NCBI GenBank assembly: GCA_019614645.1
Contig: JABWDB010000115.1
Span: 1-64,000, forward strand
Origin: Stratiolaelaps scimitus
Taxonomy: Eukaryota > Arthropoda > Arachnida > Mesostigmata > Laelapidae
Length of the DNA: 64,000 nucleotides
Direction of reading: 5' to 3'
The translations under genes were made by a program, and so were the position numbers. The notes beneath the pieces are model-generated. The model was not told the DNA's origin. It ran no database searches and saw only the letters and a program-made list of their open reading frames with translations. This document shows positions 12,001 through 24,676 of the stretch, in pieces (the stretch's first letter is position 1; each line of letters begins with the position of its first letter).

Positions 12001-15000
12001 CCGACGTATTAAACTTTAGGAGATTGCGCATTTATGCGGAAGTTGGCACAACTTTGTCGCAGATGTTCACGGTAAGTGACTGCCTGGTCTAATTGTTTCA
12101 CGTAAGGGTTTACACATTTACATCTTAGTAGTGGCGATATGAAGCACAATACGTTGTGTCATTATAACTGTGATACAATCATAGTACTTGTACAATATGC
12201 ATCAATAAATAGCAATCAGAAATGGCAAAAATAGTTTTCTATCTTGCAATAGTTAATAACAATAATTGACACATATTGTACAAGTATGACAATTATTATA
12301 ATAATATAAATTATACAATTACAAACCAGATTAAAATGCAATATATTATATAATTAGTGATTGATGACATTATAATTATTATCACATTCAGCGGCGTGCT
12401 GCACAGCCAGTAGCATTTTTGTGTTATGACGGTGTAGCTCTGGGGCTACGGGTAGTCTCAGAAAATCTGTTGGCCTTGGCTCAAAGGTAACTTGAAGGAA
12501 CCTTTTTCGTAATTCCCTTGTCAATTTGGAGGCACTTGTGCGTCAAGCGCTAGATGATTCAAACGTTAGAAACAAGTCTACTGCTACCTCCGTACTGGTA
12601 CTCTTCGTTCCCGATGACTTCGCGGGCAACAAGGCATTACGAAGTCAAAAAATTGGCGGATTCCTTAAATATTAGCAACAACATAATATGCGGTTCTTAT
12701 TATTATTATTCTGCTGATGGTCGTGTTATGGTATTTTCAGGAACCGAAAACCGATCTATTTAGACTGTTGGCCAACCGTCATGACCCAGTAAATGGCACT
12801 TTTAAGTATGGACCACGGTTATTGGATAGGATAAAGGAGGTGTCAGCCAAGAGGCGTGTTATTGTTGGCACCAGAAACATGTGCATCGCACTCGTGCTAC
12901 AGGTTTGGTCTTAAGTTTTTACTTTAGAAGGTAATTAATTATTTATTTTCTTATTTTTTAATTTAAAGGGTAAAAGGAAAATCCGTCATGGGCACCGGGC
13001 TTCGCAACTTAGGTATTCGCCACGGCAGTGTGAGACTTCTACTTATTAAAAAAACCTCTCAGACATTGTTTGACTCTGAATAATATTTCTTTTCCATAGA
13101 GGTTAAAGGTAAATCCTTCAAGGACTCCAAGCTTCACAACTGAGGTATTTGCCTGGTAGTGTCAGACTCTTACTGACTAAAACACGGGACCGATTTTGAC
13201 TTGGAGCACTGACCGGGACTATCGAAAGTGTTACTTCAGTCACTGTCTTGCAGGGATCCAGAATTCAACCTTAACCTATCCCTCAGTTCCTTCTCTGGAG
13301 CGAGCCGTCCCGTCCAAGGGTGGGTTCCGGGCATTTCCCCTTCGGACAAGCTCTGGCAAGCTCCGCGCCCGTTCCAGGCTAGCCTTCTCCTCGAGGATCC
13401 TTTCGGATAGTGTATTCCTTCTATCCCACTTGTTTCTGCTCAGACTAATATTATTTCTTTAAACAAAGACTTGCAAGGGGACTCTGGAAGACTTAGTACG
13501 AAACATTTCAGGTCTGCCTCAAACGCTGTCCCTCGCCTGTATTAGGTTTTCGCAAGTTGCGAGCATGTGGAGGCCTATTGAAACCTCGAAAAAGCTCATA
13601 GCATTACACTCTCTTTGCCATATCTGCAGCGCCGTTTCCCTTGTTTGTCACGGCTCGCCCATTCAGCTTGACACTCCTCTACGTTTTTTTAGTTTATTTA
13701 GTTTTTTGCTGTCTGAAGTCAAGTGAGCCCCACATGGTATAGTCAAGGTAGACCTCTCCAGTGCCTGACGGCTGTGACAAATCTGATCTGCTTACCTGGC
13801 ACTTCGAATGTTATTTCAGGATTTTTTCCCATGGGTCGTCCTTAACCTTAGTCAGGAAGGTCCTCCAGCTCCTTTCCTTGCTTAGAATTTCCCGCTTAAG
13901 CTTTGCCCTGCGCCCCTTGTATAGGTTGAAAAGTTTCTTTCATAGTTCGTCACTTGATTGCGTCCTTCCAGTCTCCACCTGGCTCTCTGGTATTCTCGAC
14001 AAGGTCGGCGACCTTATATTATATGCTGGTTGCTACCTTATATTCTATGCTATAGTGGTCAATGAGGATTTTCCTAATCCTGTAGGACCCTCCAGTCCTG
14101 TATTAGGTTGGCACACGTCTTGCCGCAGGTCGTTAGGTCAAGGTATGGTATATCAGGGGTAGCATAGAAGGTTGGGGCTCTCCCGTCGTTTACCGTAGTG
14201 AGATTGTGCGTAGCCGTCTATTTGGAGGTAACACGACCTCAATGATGTGTTCTGTACTCTCTCGATGATTCCGAAGCGGCATTGAAGTCGCCCACGAAAC
14301 AGACAGGCATGAACTCTCTAGCATAATCTGTCAGATTATTGAGTAATTGTTCTTGTTCTTCTAGGAGTACATTTAGACTGCACGAATGTAGGATATATAT
14401 TGGATACTACGAATAGAATATACCTATCCACTTCATTTCCGCCCATGTGAAGCCTCAGCTGCCTTCCACAGTTAATGACAGACATATTCTATTATTATAG
14501 ATCTATTTAATTCTCCCTGTTCCATTCTATTTTGGGTCTTATCAAGCCTTCATTGGGCTCGCCCAGCAGAAGCAAGTCCACCTCTCTTGTGATAGATGTT
14601 TCGTCAAGGCGAGCGTAACACTCCAAGGTACAGAGCCCATCTTCTGACATCTTAGCCAACAGGGAACCGTCACCCACCGTGTCAGCTGGTAGGACATCAG
14701 ACACACATGTGTCCTAACCCTTGTTTAAAACGGTCTCCACGTCATGCCAATTGGAAAATCTGAGAATTATCGAAAGCTTTCATGCCGTACTTCTAATTAG
14801 CTTCCGGATTTCGTATTTATCTCTATTCATAATCGACTAATTACATGGCGTAACTTAATTGACAACTTCAGGAAGCCATTCTTGAGGGTTCTACGCCCGC
14901 TGACGTCAACCATATGTTGTATAAGACTCCCCCGTGCGGCACTTTTTAAGCCATCCGCAAAGGTGCTGGCGTTCTTAATATTCTTGAGTATGATGGAGCT

Positions 15001-18000
15001 TATTGAAATTCGATTTCCCCCAGCCATTGTGCCCTATTTATTGTTTATAACAACCAGTTGGACATTGGCTTCTCTGGTAGTTATCTCAATGAGTTTCCTG
15101 AGGTTGCCCTTGTTTCGCTTTTACGGGAAGAGCCTCTCCTGATTCCCATCCGGCTTGCTTTCGAGCAGTCAGTAAGTCTTCGCCAATCATTTCGCCGTCT
15201 CTGGCTGTATCAGAGTCCTTGGGAAGACAAAGAGTGCCCTTTGCGTAGTATCGTTACCATATCCTGACTCCTAAATTGTTTTGACTGTTACTTTCCCCAG
15301 GAATTTCGCAGCATTGCTGCCCAAGTTAGGAAAAAACATTAATCGTCCACTGATGAAACAAGCTTCTCCACCTCTTCCGACATCGCTGGCTCTGCCAGTC
15401 CATTGCATAAGTTGCTCCTATTACATATATGCTAAAATTATTGCCCAACCATACAACAGAGGGGTCACATAGCTGATGTAAAATCAAAGAAGAATTTGAA
15501 AATATAATCGATTTCAAAATTATCCCACGTGATTGAAATAATTAATATAATAATCCAAATAACATGGGCTTACGTAGCATTGTGGGCTTTATGAACAATG
15601 TAAAATAAGAATCGTTTAGCTTCACAAATACGGGCATATATATATTATAATATGGAGCATACAGATTAGCAGGAAGGTATCTAAAGAAACAATAAACCAA
15701 TAAATGCTCTCTCACAGGGTTACGCTCCGGTCTGAGCACGCTGTGCATTGCATAAGATGTGTAAGCGTTTCCGATGATATACAGATAGACTAAATCTTTC
15801 ACCGCAGGGCTTGAAAGGATTTGGTCATTGTCCAAGGGTGCGCATGACTACGGAAGGTTCTATGCTAGTTTCCGCTGGTATGCTCTTGTCTCGCAGTTTG
15901 GACCCCATCTTAAGAAGGCAGCTTACAATGGGGTAGGTAATCTGCAAAAATTCTGCGACAAGCAAGTAGGTATATCGTTTTTCATTAATTTATATTATTT
16001 GTCAGATATACAATTATTTTTAAATAATCCTGCTTACCTTAATACAGGGTCAACCAAGAGACCTAACGTTATTGGAAATATACAATAGCGGGAATAATTT
16101 TTCAACCCCATAATATCAGACCTAGGCCCAACCAATTATTTATACATACAAATTGAGTTGTTGAAACAAAGTTTGACTATAACTGCCTATTTCAGGTCTA
16201 ATTCAGGTCCTTCTTTATTCAGGGTTCTGCATGTTTGCGAAATATTGAAGCTCTCAGTGTAATTTTCTTAATCTCCTAAAGATGAAAAGCAGTATCATTC
16301 TTACAAAACAGCAAACAAATAATTATGCTACCCCTACCTTATCCAATCTAGTTTATAGTACACACGTGAAAAAAATTTGTCACTGGATTTCTAGCCATTT
16401 GACGATTCGACTACCCGACACACTCCTTAAGCACACAAGTTGCTTATACGTATTTGTGTATCTGTTTGCCAGAACCTTCTGCCGAAACCTTTAATCGGCG
16501 AACTCAATATTTCTCACACAGGTCAGTATGCAGAACATCAAAGCATTGCTTGCTGGAAATAGAGATCATGTCGGTGATAGTCGTCTCTGATCCCAGGATA
16601 CGTGAAGTATCTCTATCACCATGTCCTTATCATGAAGGCCTGAACACCTGTGGCCGGAGGCCTGGGGTACAGGGCGACTGTCATATATTTCAGAACAAGG
16701 CACACTCTCATTAGGCATATCCTCGATCCCAAATACATGGCAGTAGTAATCAACTTTATATTACGGTGTCCATTTTAGGGTTCACACATGCCGGGAGGCT
16801 CACCTTTATGAAAAAAATATGGAGTGGAAATTGCGGACCTACGACAAATGTGCCTCACTAACCTCCATCGCCGAAGACGATCTCAAGGTAAACTATTACC
16901 TTACATTGCTCTCAAGTATTATATGTTCTTAAATTATATTATTTGTTCTGATTGTAAAGTTAGGCAACCCTACGGGAGAGTCCCCAAAGTTTGACGGTTT
17001 CGATGGTAACTTCCGGTTTTTCCTTTATTTTTTTTTGTGAATAGAATTTTCAAAAACTACTGATCAAATCAGAGGATAACTCAGAGGGCCGCATACTTTA
17101 GCTTAGTTTTTATCTTTTCTTTTTGTTACTGTCTGAATATATATATACATATATATTTACTAAAATAATATTAGAAAGTTACATTAAAGACGTCAAATTT
17201 TGGTGGCATAAAGGAAACAAAGGTTCTTCAACCCACGACTCACCCTCAGCCCTGCCTCCCTTAAGTTGGCTTGCCCCCGTAGCTTTACCCACACTTGGCA
17301 ACATTGTACGGTTCGACAAGGAGCGAATCTATACTGAAATATATAAATACATATTAACGGCATATATAACATGGCCTCAATACGCTTAATGCCGCAGGTT
17401 TAGATTCCGCCATCATACATACCTACTCAACATGAGTGATTAAATAAGAAGAAGCGCGCGGTTACAGTTCACTTCCTCCACTATACCGTATGAGATAAGA
17501 TACCAACAATAAGAAAAAAATCCTTGTTCCTCGCCACGGATCGAACCTGGGCCAACATTAAATTGAAAAACAATTATTCTCCATTTTTCTGTGTAGTGAT
17601 AGTTCTCGCTATGGGCGCAGCGTTCCCTCATTGTACTTCCAGGGCGATTTTCTGGAGAGGGCACCCGACGCTCCTTTGTCGTTTCAATACTATTTTTCCT
17701 AACCATATTCAGAACGTCTCCAATCAGTTCCTGTAATCTCAAGAGTTTCCATGGAGCCACCAGTAAAGCGTTCTAGTGGTAACAATCCTGTGAAAGAACT
17801 TTTACAAAGCAGAGTTTGGTCCTAAGTTCCTACACAGGCTATATAATTTACTAACTTTTTCATTTTTCTTATTGATTCTAGGCATTATCTCTAGATGAAA
17901 TAGTTGGTAGCTTGGTGGTCCTGGCGTTCGGGTTTGGATCCTCCCTTCTGGCATTTATAGCTGAGCGCGCCTTTAGGACGGTTTTGGATAAACGCAGCAG

Positions 18001-18031
18001 CGCAAGTGGTCTTCACACAGTAGTCGCATAG
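7686..18031 (+). CDS. Ionotropic receptor (IR) gene 1, 11 exons
   Basis: Exons: 7686-7763, 8708-8808, 9604-9694, 10070-10183, 10625-10728, 11018-11100, 11854-12071, 12741-12902, 15808-15932, 16779-16887, 17882-18031. Spliced length is 1335 bases, 444 residues, with every boundary GT/AG and in phase. Exons 1-4 form ligand-binding half S1, with NGSFTGIMGMIQR and LGPGSQSLGRF, whose Arg fits the ligand-carboxylate position of glutamate receptors. Exon 5 holds TM1, exon 6 the pore loop (FRFLWVIFCYAIRQ), exon 7 TM3, exons 8-10 the S2 half and exon 11 TM4 (GSLVVLAFGFGSSLLAFIAE). There is no amino-terminal domain and no visible signal peptide. An in-frame TGA precedes the ATG; a separate leader exon is not excluded. 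Likely a chemosensory membrane cation channel, ligand unknown. Confidence 0.82.
9089..9153 (+). repeat. SINE tail fragment, family B
   Basis: The block from GCAATGCTAAAAGCGGTACC through TTAAATGTTGGCTGAGAG to TCAGCCCG recurs at 44721-44777 (same strand) and inverted at 28970-29025 and 55389-55445. Only the copy at 28956-29135 retains a tRNA-like head, so this one is truncated. It lies in intron 2 of IR gene 1. Confidence 0.75.
13200..15270 (-). pseudogene. Decayed R1-like LINE: ORF1 and endonuclease regions
   Basis: On the minus strand, 14827-15270 encodes a gag-like ORF1 piece (STFADGLKSAARGSLIQHMV). Leftwards come apurinic endonuclease remains: LLLLGEPNEGLIRPK at about 14530-14590, a Tyr-Ile-Tyr-Pro segment, then LLNNLTDYAREFMPVCFVGD continuing into FNAA at 14270-14365, where GDFNA is the diagnostic endonuclease motif, and a DGRAPTFY motif near 14175. 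The linker before RT appears at 13250-13440. Many frameshifts and stops interrupt it. The 5'-to-3' order right to left is that of an R1/Jockey-type element. It fills intron 8 of IR gene 1, between exons 8 and 9. Confidence 0.7.
17440..17760 (-). repeat. tRNA-derived SINE-like repeat, family C, copy 1
   Basis: The minus strand contains GGTTCGATCC, matching the pol III B-box consensus, at about 17530-17540. The flanking block (GAGATAAGATACCAACAATA, AAAATCCTT, CACGGATCGAACC on the plus strand) is similar to 20245-20330. It lies in the last intron of IR gene 1. Exact ends are uncertain. Confidence 0.5.
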
Positions 18032-18089
18032 TTATTTATTCCAAGTACGAGTGGAACCATCATTTGGTAGCTAAAATTCAACACACTTA

Positions 18090-18260
18090 ACGATTATGGC
18101 TATGCAAGACATTTAGTGTGCCTGTGCATCACCACAATAAATCAAGTGTTGCCATGTGTAAAGGTGGGTCTATTCATTTCATTGCCGGCTTTTTTATATA
18201 GCGTTGAGGCTTCTTAGGATTGAGGACAATCTTCTGTCGAAATCTATATGATCCGAATGC
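18090..18260 (+). repeat. Relic of an IR intron 2, possibly from a lost gene copy
   Basis: From about 18163 the sequence GGTGGGTC-ATTCATTT...ATTGCCGGC, followed by CTTCTGTCGAAATCTATAT, parallels the start of intron 2 of IR gene 2 at 19780-20025. The exon that should precede it (compare 19679-19779) is unrecognisable here. It lies between the stop of gene 1 and the start of gene 2, which fits unequal crossing-over or a dead extra copy. Confidence 0.5.
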
Positions 18261-19848
18261 AGAATCAACAGACCTGGTGTGCCGGGGCCCTCCAGTGGTT
18301 ATTTCTGATTATTTGTACCAATCGTTATTAGCGTGAAGCAATCTGTTTAACTACAAAGCAATAATCTCGCCGATGGTGTTTGGGCACGTATGCCCTGAGT
18401 ATGTATAAATGAGTACGTATGACACAGAATGTATAAATAATCTACTATCTTCTGCCACGTGCCGTGTCAGCTGCGATGGGTGAACTAGTTTCTAGAATAG
18501 AATACAATATGTAAAAAAAATTAAATTTCGCTTTAAAACGTTGTTCTATCTTTAAACATTCTCATCTCGTCAAAAGCATATTTCCGAATTAAAACTCAGC
18601 AGCTAACCCTCGCGAGGTGATATTGGAAATGACCGACACTTAATGGTAAATCCTAATAATTATGTGAATTGATCTTTATGCATGTTAAGCAATGGTTGAC
18701 TTTTTTAGTGCAATGTTTAAACTTTGCTTTACGCATCTAAATCATAAGTGCATAGTCTTCGAACGAGCCATTTGACTTCAGAAAGATCAATACTTCTATC
18801 GATTACTTAATGGATAGGGCGACACTATTTTGTGGCTTCGTGTGAATCAAATCTGTTTTTAAGCAAATATGTAGCTAGAAGCAGCCATGACATGATATAA
18901 CACAATACAATCCCTGCCAGCTCCAACAACACAACATGTCATCTCCAAAGTCAGTAGTTTTACCTTACGGAAATGCGTTTAACAAAACAGAAAACATTCT
19001 GCGATTAGCAGTTATGAATGTAAGTTTGTTGTTGGCCTTTTAGGTAATAGGTAGGTAATGACTAGGATTTACGAAATGTAAAATTTCGGTCCGGTGCAAA
19101 GCTTTTTTCGTGTTGTCGTAAGTACTATGTTCTGTCACTTTCGATAATTCGCACAGGATTGAGTGCTTCAAAATCATCGTAAGATACAATAATGTTTCAT
19201 ATAGTTTTTGCACGGATTGGAACCTCTCAAAACCGCTATCTATAATAGATACTATTTTTCCAAATTACTGGTACAGCGAACCATTTATGCGTTTCCATAC
19301 CAGACCGTGATGTGATATGAAGATACAAACCTTACTGTGTGTGTGTGTGTGAACCAAAATGACTGCGACAACCAGACCAGCTTCTACGGTCCTTTAGAAC
19401 TCATTGTTTCAATCATTACATAAGCTTAGAGGATGTAGACAGCGCTAAAGCTATAGATAAACAAGTCGAGTTTTATTTAAAATAGACACATTCAAATGTG
19501 TAAACATGGACCATATCGCTACATGTGTATTGATATTTAATTCCGCCTGCCTGTTAGTATCATTGTCTAAGCTTTACCTTTACCAGTAGGCTAGGTACCA
19601 TTGGTGATAATCTATCAAGTGCTTAGGAAACGCGTGCCTATTCTCACGATTTTTCATTTCTTTTTCCAATTCCTTTAGTTTCCTCCGTTCATCTGGAGTG
19701 AGCGCAGCGGCAACTTCATCACAATTAGAGGCCCATGGGCCGTATTTGCCGCAGCACTTAAATTGATAACTGGGCATAGGTGGGTCGATTCATTTTTATT
19801 GCCGGCCATACCCTTTAGCATTACGGATTTTTTTATTTCGTATTAAGT

Positions 19849-19884
19849 ATATACTTCCTCATTTTTAAAAAAATGAGGAAGTGA
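19849..19884. repeat. Near-perfect palindrome
   Basis: ACTTCCTCATTTTT is followed immediately by AAAAAATGAGGAAGT, giving a hairpin of about 14-15 base pairs with almost no loop. It lies in intron 2 of IR gene 2. It may be a small inverted-repeat element or the ends of one with the middle deleted. Confidence 0.7.
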
Positions 19885-20199
19885 TATACTTCTAGCTCGT
19901 TTTACGCTCGTAGGTCAATGTAATTTGACTTTACTAAACTGAGATAGCATAGACTGACATGTAACATGTTGCTTGAGACGACACAGACTTCTTCCTAATC
20001 TTTTGTCAAAATCTATATAATCATCCAAAAGCCGAATTATTGGAGCTGCCCCGCCTCGTCCGACGCACGAAATTTAAATAATACAAATATTCTTGTTTTC
20101 ACACATCGCTACAGTTCGAAGCGATTACTATATGGGTTGTTGTTATTATGGCTACGGTTAGCATCACAACCGTGTGTCGTTATTTTTGTTGTATGATTG

Positions 20200-20335
20200 A
20201 GAATCGATACACTTTGCACACGATTACGGTTTGCTGCCACTAGTTTACCACATGGGATAAGATTCAAAATAAGTTTTTCACAGAAAATCCTTAGGCGGTT
20301 GGCACGGATCGAATTCTCGTTAGCAATGGACTGTC
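20200..20335 (-). repeat. tRNA-derived SINE-like repeat, family C, copy 2
   Basis: This matches the 17475-17545 block: GGGATAAGATTCAAAATAAG, then AAAATCCTT, then GGCACGGATCGAATTC. The B-box complement is degraded (one or two changes). It is older or more diverged than copy 1. Confidence 0.45.
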
Positions 20336-20608
20336 GCAAAACATAATTCGCAAAGGAGCACCAACTCTCACTCATGCACAACAACAAAGCCCGCATGGCA
20401 ATGGATTAAGGCCTATAACGGCTATGATGAATGTAATGTCGGCCTTCCGTAATCGAAATCGGTGCGGGTCAGTGAACTGCAACTGAGCCACCACAGTTTA
20501 CAGTTGATGGGTACGGATTGTCTGAATGAACATTAATTTGTGGAGTGCATCGTCTGCCCTTATTTTATGTGTGATATAAAACGAAGGCAAAGATTATGAT
20601 GATTGCTA

Positions 20609-20809
20609 TCACGACCCGGTTAAAATGCCGGTACTCGTCCGTTTGGCGGGATGGTTAGTGATAGACCTATTGTTGCTAGTGATGCTGCTTTCTCGTAGGC
20701 TGCCTCTAATGCGTAACAGACCTTGCTGAAGAATTATGCGGCTTCTGTGATTAAGCAGGGTAACTGCTCCTTCTGGCATTAGGGGTCTAAGCTTTTCGAG
20801 CATCCTCAT
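20609..20809 (-). pseudogene. BEL/Pao integrase fragment, amino-terminal side
   Basis: The minus-strand peptide reads GLLRIRGSLRESSITSNNRS followed by ITNHPAK, closely paralleling the segment before the integrase zinc finger of BEL/Pao elements (compare the intact equivalent at 2635-2720). Nothing else of the element is clear nearby. It lies in intron 2 of IR gene 2. Confidence 0.55.
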
Positions 20810-21235
20810 GCACCATCAGTTCCCTCTATGTGCTCAAGAGATTTACAGGCTCTTATAGGACGGACGACCACGCCACTGGACTTTCGGTCTATCGAATACG
20901 ATTTGCAAATGCTTTGTCGACTTCATGTACCGAGGTGCTCGTGTCACAACTCCCCAGTGATGCCTGATATAACTGTCTAGATATCGTGAAAGATATCGCG
21001 CGATAAAGCTTAGGTCGGGTCGATTACAATATTACAGGCTCCCCACAAGTTGTCGATATGCCAATAATTTCCCGTCGGCCTCCTCGGTCAACTTATAATC
21101 TTCGAAAAGGTTATTTTCGCTCTCGAAAGTCGGTGAGAAATCTTTGCTTGGTATTTGAGTCAACCCTCGCGCAAGTGTCTCGTTTTGGACTATTCAAGTT
21201 TGCTTTTCTCGTTCAGCGTCTTCTTGGGTATCCAT

Positions 21236-21273
21236 CCTCACCAGAAGAAGCAAACGACTTACTTCTGGTGAGG
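21236..21273. repeat. Inverted repeat, 12-bp stem
   Basis: CCTCACCAGAAG (21236-21247) and CTTCTGGTGAGG (21262-21273) are perfect reverse complements with a 14-base loop. It lies inside unassigned, probably retroelement-derived sequence. Confidence 0.7.
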
Positions 21274-22059
21274 GCTGGGCCTTGGTCACGGTCTTCTGTT
21301 ATGCCGTATGTTGTGTCTTCTGTTATGTTGCATTCGAACCTTATGGACTTCTTAAACTTGCTGCTTCCTCGGAGTTCGGTCCTGCTCTTCTTGTACAATT
21401 TTAGGCGCGTTTTTGTTCTGCATCCATATTCTCTGCCAATGGGGCGGTGTCGTCGGATTGCACATAGGTCCAGCACATAGAATGTTGAACTGCTTGCTAA
21501 ACCTTGTTTATACGGGTTTCGTCTTTTATGATGCTGCTTTTCCTGTTAAGGCGTTCATTGGTGTCACGTTGTTGAAAGTATATACGCTTTGTGCAATTTC
21601 ACCAACAGATATTTTGGGAGCCCTGCGTCTAATAGTATTGTATGTGCAAGCTGTAATATCTCTGGTTGCCTTTTCGTGATTGGGTTAAATTAGTTGTCTC
21701 GTGTTCGACGTCAATAGCTCCATACCTTTCTTGGCAAAAGTCGTCCTGAGGGTATCCTTCAGAAACTTGCCTCCATAATCACACTGTGTTTTCAATTTTT
21801 TTCCGGTCCAAGCGTGCCGTAAAGGAAATACAACTTATCAGAGGTCACGTAAAGTCACATGAAGTTCAGGCGGTGCTGTCTGAGTTGAAAGCTTTGTACA
21901 AAACGCTGTACGACCCCTTTGTCAACTTCTGGGCACAAATACGTTACATTTTCGAGAACTTATGACATTACTCACCGAAGTTTAACAAACGTTGGAGACA
22001 GCATCAATCGTTGTTTACAGCTTTATCGAAACGGTTCAAGGCTGATTATTTATATCTAC

Positions 22060-22490
22060 GTTCAGCCCTCTGCACTACTCCAATATGCGGATCACACAAC
22101 GCCTCCTATTTCGCATTCGGTCCTCAGCTCTCGAATTCCACATTCAAGAAGCTATCGATAAGGTGGAAATCATTGTTAGAACATTTGAGAGGCTGCTGAT
22201 TCATGTGCTGGGTTAAGGGATCTTGATCTGGGGCTGTGGCTACAAAGTAATAATTCGTATGGGTAAGGTTATTCAGAACGATAGCCTTCGGGCAGTCTTT
22301 GGAAGAAACTGCAGGGACTGTGTCGCGAACATGTATCACAAGTATAACCTCCTTCCGAAAAGTAAGTTAAATGAGGTCCGCATTGCCCTTTTGGGTTTCA
22401 AGATGGTAAAGGGAAGGGGATGGTTAAAGAGTCTACCGCCAGTGACTTGCTTATCGCCTACCAGTAGTGTGGGGCTCCCTTAATAGGATG
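22060..22490 (+). pseudogene. CR1/Jockey-like LINE fragment (family L), 3' part
   Basis: A piece around 22085-22200 matches the RT palm-thumb of the minus-strand LINE at 59040-60502 (residues like the YADDTSLLFRI block, with a frameshift, then FHIQEAIDKVEIIVRTFERL). It then jumps to the C-terminal block WGCGYKVIIRMGKVIQNDSL followed by RAVFGRNCRD (22230-22320), which parallels EIIQNDALRAVFGRRRRD near 57280. So this is an internally deleted, frameshifted copy. Confidence 0.65.
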
Positions 22491-22599
22491 TCAAACAATT
22501 CCGTTCAGCTACCGTTTTCGTCCTCAAAGTTAAGAAAAAATGGTTGTGAATAATTTTGTGCAATGGTATGTTGCCCCTGGTTGCGACCCTGGTAAAGCT

Positions 22600-23480
22600 A
22601 TTATACATTTTAGCGACGTTTTCAACACGGTCCGCCGGTACCTCGTCCTTGGAGAGGTCATCGACTACGTCCTCGGCTGGGCCCGTCTCTCTTCTGCCTA
22701 GCCCTTAGACCCCCTTCTCGGCCGTTGCTAGAGAGGACTTCGGTTATGCTCAACCTGCTGGGGGCTCATCAGAGGTTCTTCCTCCTTCGGCCCTCTTTAT
22801 GGACGGCGAACATGTAGCACTTGCTGAGGACCAGGCCGGGCAACACCGAGGCCTCCGCCCTCTACGCCTTTGACGATATGGTGCAGGATGCCCTCACCAC
22901 GATCCTCGGCGTTGCAGGCTACCCTGACGGTCCGCTTCGGTGGCCTCGGCATCCCCAATGTTCATCGCTTGACTGACATATGCTACGCTGCCTCACGTGT
23001 GTCGCTGACGTGGTTGCCCACGGACATCCGCGTCCGGGTCCCTCGCTGACAAAGCTCGCCTCGGCGCGCTTAACCAGGTGGTTCGGGGGCATGGCTCCAC
23101 ACCCCTCTTCGTATCTTGGCACTGCTCTCGACGACCTCTCTCTCTCTCCATTTCTGTCTGGGCCTCTGCCTCGGGGTCCTGTGGCTGTGGCTGTAGCGGG
23201 AACTCTGTCACCGGCGTTGACGGAAGTACGCCGCCCTTCATTCAACGCGCCTTTTTGCCACTCTTGCTTTCCCTGGAAGGCCACGGTCCTCTCACTACAA
23301 ATTTCCTCGTAGGAGTCTGCCACTGCGCCATCGGAGACACGCCAAGGGTCCTTCTTTCTGCAGAACCTTTCCCTCGCTGTGAAAACAAGCAATGTCATCG
23401 CCTAACTCGGGACCACGTCGGCCTGATACCCTGTCCCCAACGACTTCTATACTTATTGTATATCTACAATTTGTGGAACT
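22600..23480 (+). pseudogene. Decayed non-LTR retrotransposon RT fragment (family M), copy 1
   Basis: Plus-strand translations give FNTVRRYLVLGEVIDYV (about 22620-22670) and VRFGGLGIPNVHRLTDICYA (about 22927-22987), the second being a motif common at the C-terminal side of some LINE polymerases. Frames are broken repeatedly. The stretch 23075-23400 resembles 50590-51160 (GGCATGGCTCCAC, CTTGGCACTGC, TCGACGACCTCTCT). Confidence 0.55.
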
Positions 23481-24475
23481 AGTCGAAATTAAATGATTGC
23501 CATATTCGGAGTTATACATCCTCTGGATATGAGGTTGGTTACGATAACTACGATGTTTTAATTATTTTACCTTTTGTAACTTAAGCATTGTAAAATTGTA
23601 GTTCCGTTAATTAATCTCAATGTGAACAATGGAATAAATTTTGCCAAATTCTCTCAAAGTTGGTAGTGTTTGCGTTCTGCAGTTTTCGAAGTTCTACAGG
23701 ATTTCATGATGGTGATACGATTGTTAATGTATCATGCAAACGCTCACACAAAACACAATTGTAGGTGATATCACGTAGATAAAGTGATCGTCTTATCAGC
23801 AGCCAACAGCCACACGCCATCAGGTACTTCCCGCTGAGATCCTCGCCAGGTTTCAATAAGCAACTGACGGCGGGTTGAGGCGGACCGTGACAGCAGAGTA
23901 GTATACGATGAATTAGAGTGTCATTCTTGTCTGTCCGAAGACTTTTCTTTCCAAGATTACGTCGCCCCTCTTACGTCTCAAGGAAAATCGAGGAATTGAG
24001 TGTTTGGTGTGGTGAACTGTGAGTGTTCTGGTTTCCTTGAGTGCGTGTCAACTGTGGTTTCGAGTGTAAGGAATGGCTTAAGTCATTTGAGTGCAATGAG
24101 TCGTTTAAGTTGAGGATCCATTTGGGCGTTGGCAGCAGGGCTCGATCTTTATATTCGTTGTATTCATTGTCCTAATTATGATGTATGCGTCGAAGTATCG
24201 TTTTTGGAGCTTGTCCGACAGGCAAGTTCGTAACGACCGCTTTTGCGACCGGTATGAAAGGCATGACTAAGTTGTCAACTTCAGATATTATTTTGCGCTT
24301 ATTCGGGCCGCGACGGTTTTGTTATTTTTCTCTGTCAGCCAACGTCTGTGACCGATGGGTGTGGTCGATTCGGCGTGAGATAAACTCGTCGACTATAAAA
24401 TCGACTATCGAAATCGGTCAATGGGTGTTGGTGGGAATTGTGAATATAATAGAAGGTGATGCCGCTTTCCGGCTA

Positions 24476-24676
24476 TTAAGTAAAAAACAAACGTGAGTAT
24501 TTAGTAGCAGGTTGGGGAATAGTGTTGCACGCGTCAACTACGAACGGGGTCATATGTGAGGGTTCTGTCGGCCTGCTGGTTTCAGGATGATATGTTACCA
24601 TTCGACGATGCTTGGTCCCACATCGTTTGGAGATTTCTTGGAGTAGTGTTGACTTAACTATTTTGCCTAATATCAC
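24476..24676 (-). pseudogene. Gypsy-like integrase fragment
   Basis: The minus-strand peptide includes LLQEISKRCGTKHRRMVTYH followed by PETSRPTEPSH, which matches the integrase core region of Gypsy elements around the catalytic Glu (YHPQ-N-G--ER). The catalytic Glu and neighbours are partly altered. Flanking retroelement sequence was not recognised. Confidence 0.5.

Noticed and set aside
15828..16088. Plus-strand ORF starting MSKGAHDYGRFYASFRWYAL
   Set aside because: This is the wrong frame of IR gene 1 exon 9. The frame one base over begins GLKGFGHCPRVRMTTEGSML, matches gene 3 exon 9 and has correct phases.
17521..17560. Possible tRNA gene on the minus strand (GGTTCGATCC B-box)
   Set aside because: No cloverleaf with acceptor and anticodon stems could be drawn, and a related copy exists at 20245-20330, so it is a SINE.
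19580..19777. Minus-strand ORF of 65 codons with Cys and a charged helix (DEVAAALTPDERRKLKELEK)
   Set aside because: It is the shadow of exon 2 of IR gene 2 plus intron; the plus-strand exon matches genes 1 and 3 in length, phase and sequence.
22919..23398. Minus-strand ORF of 159 codons
   Set aside because: It is the antisense of a GC-rich decayed LINE region; the plus strand carries the recognisable RT motif.
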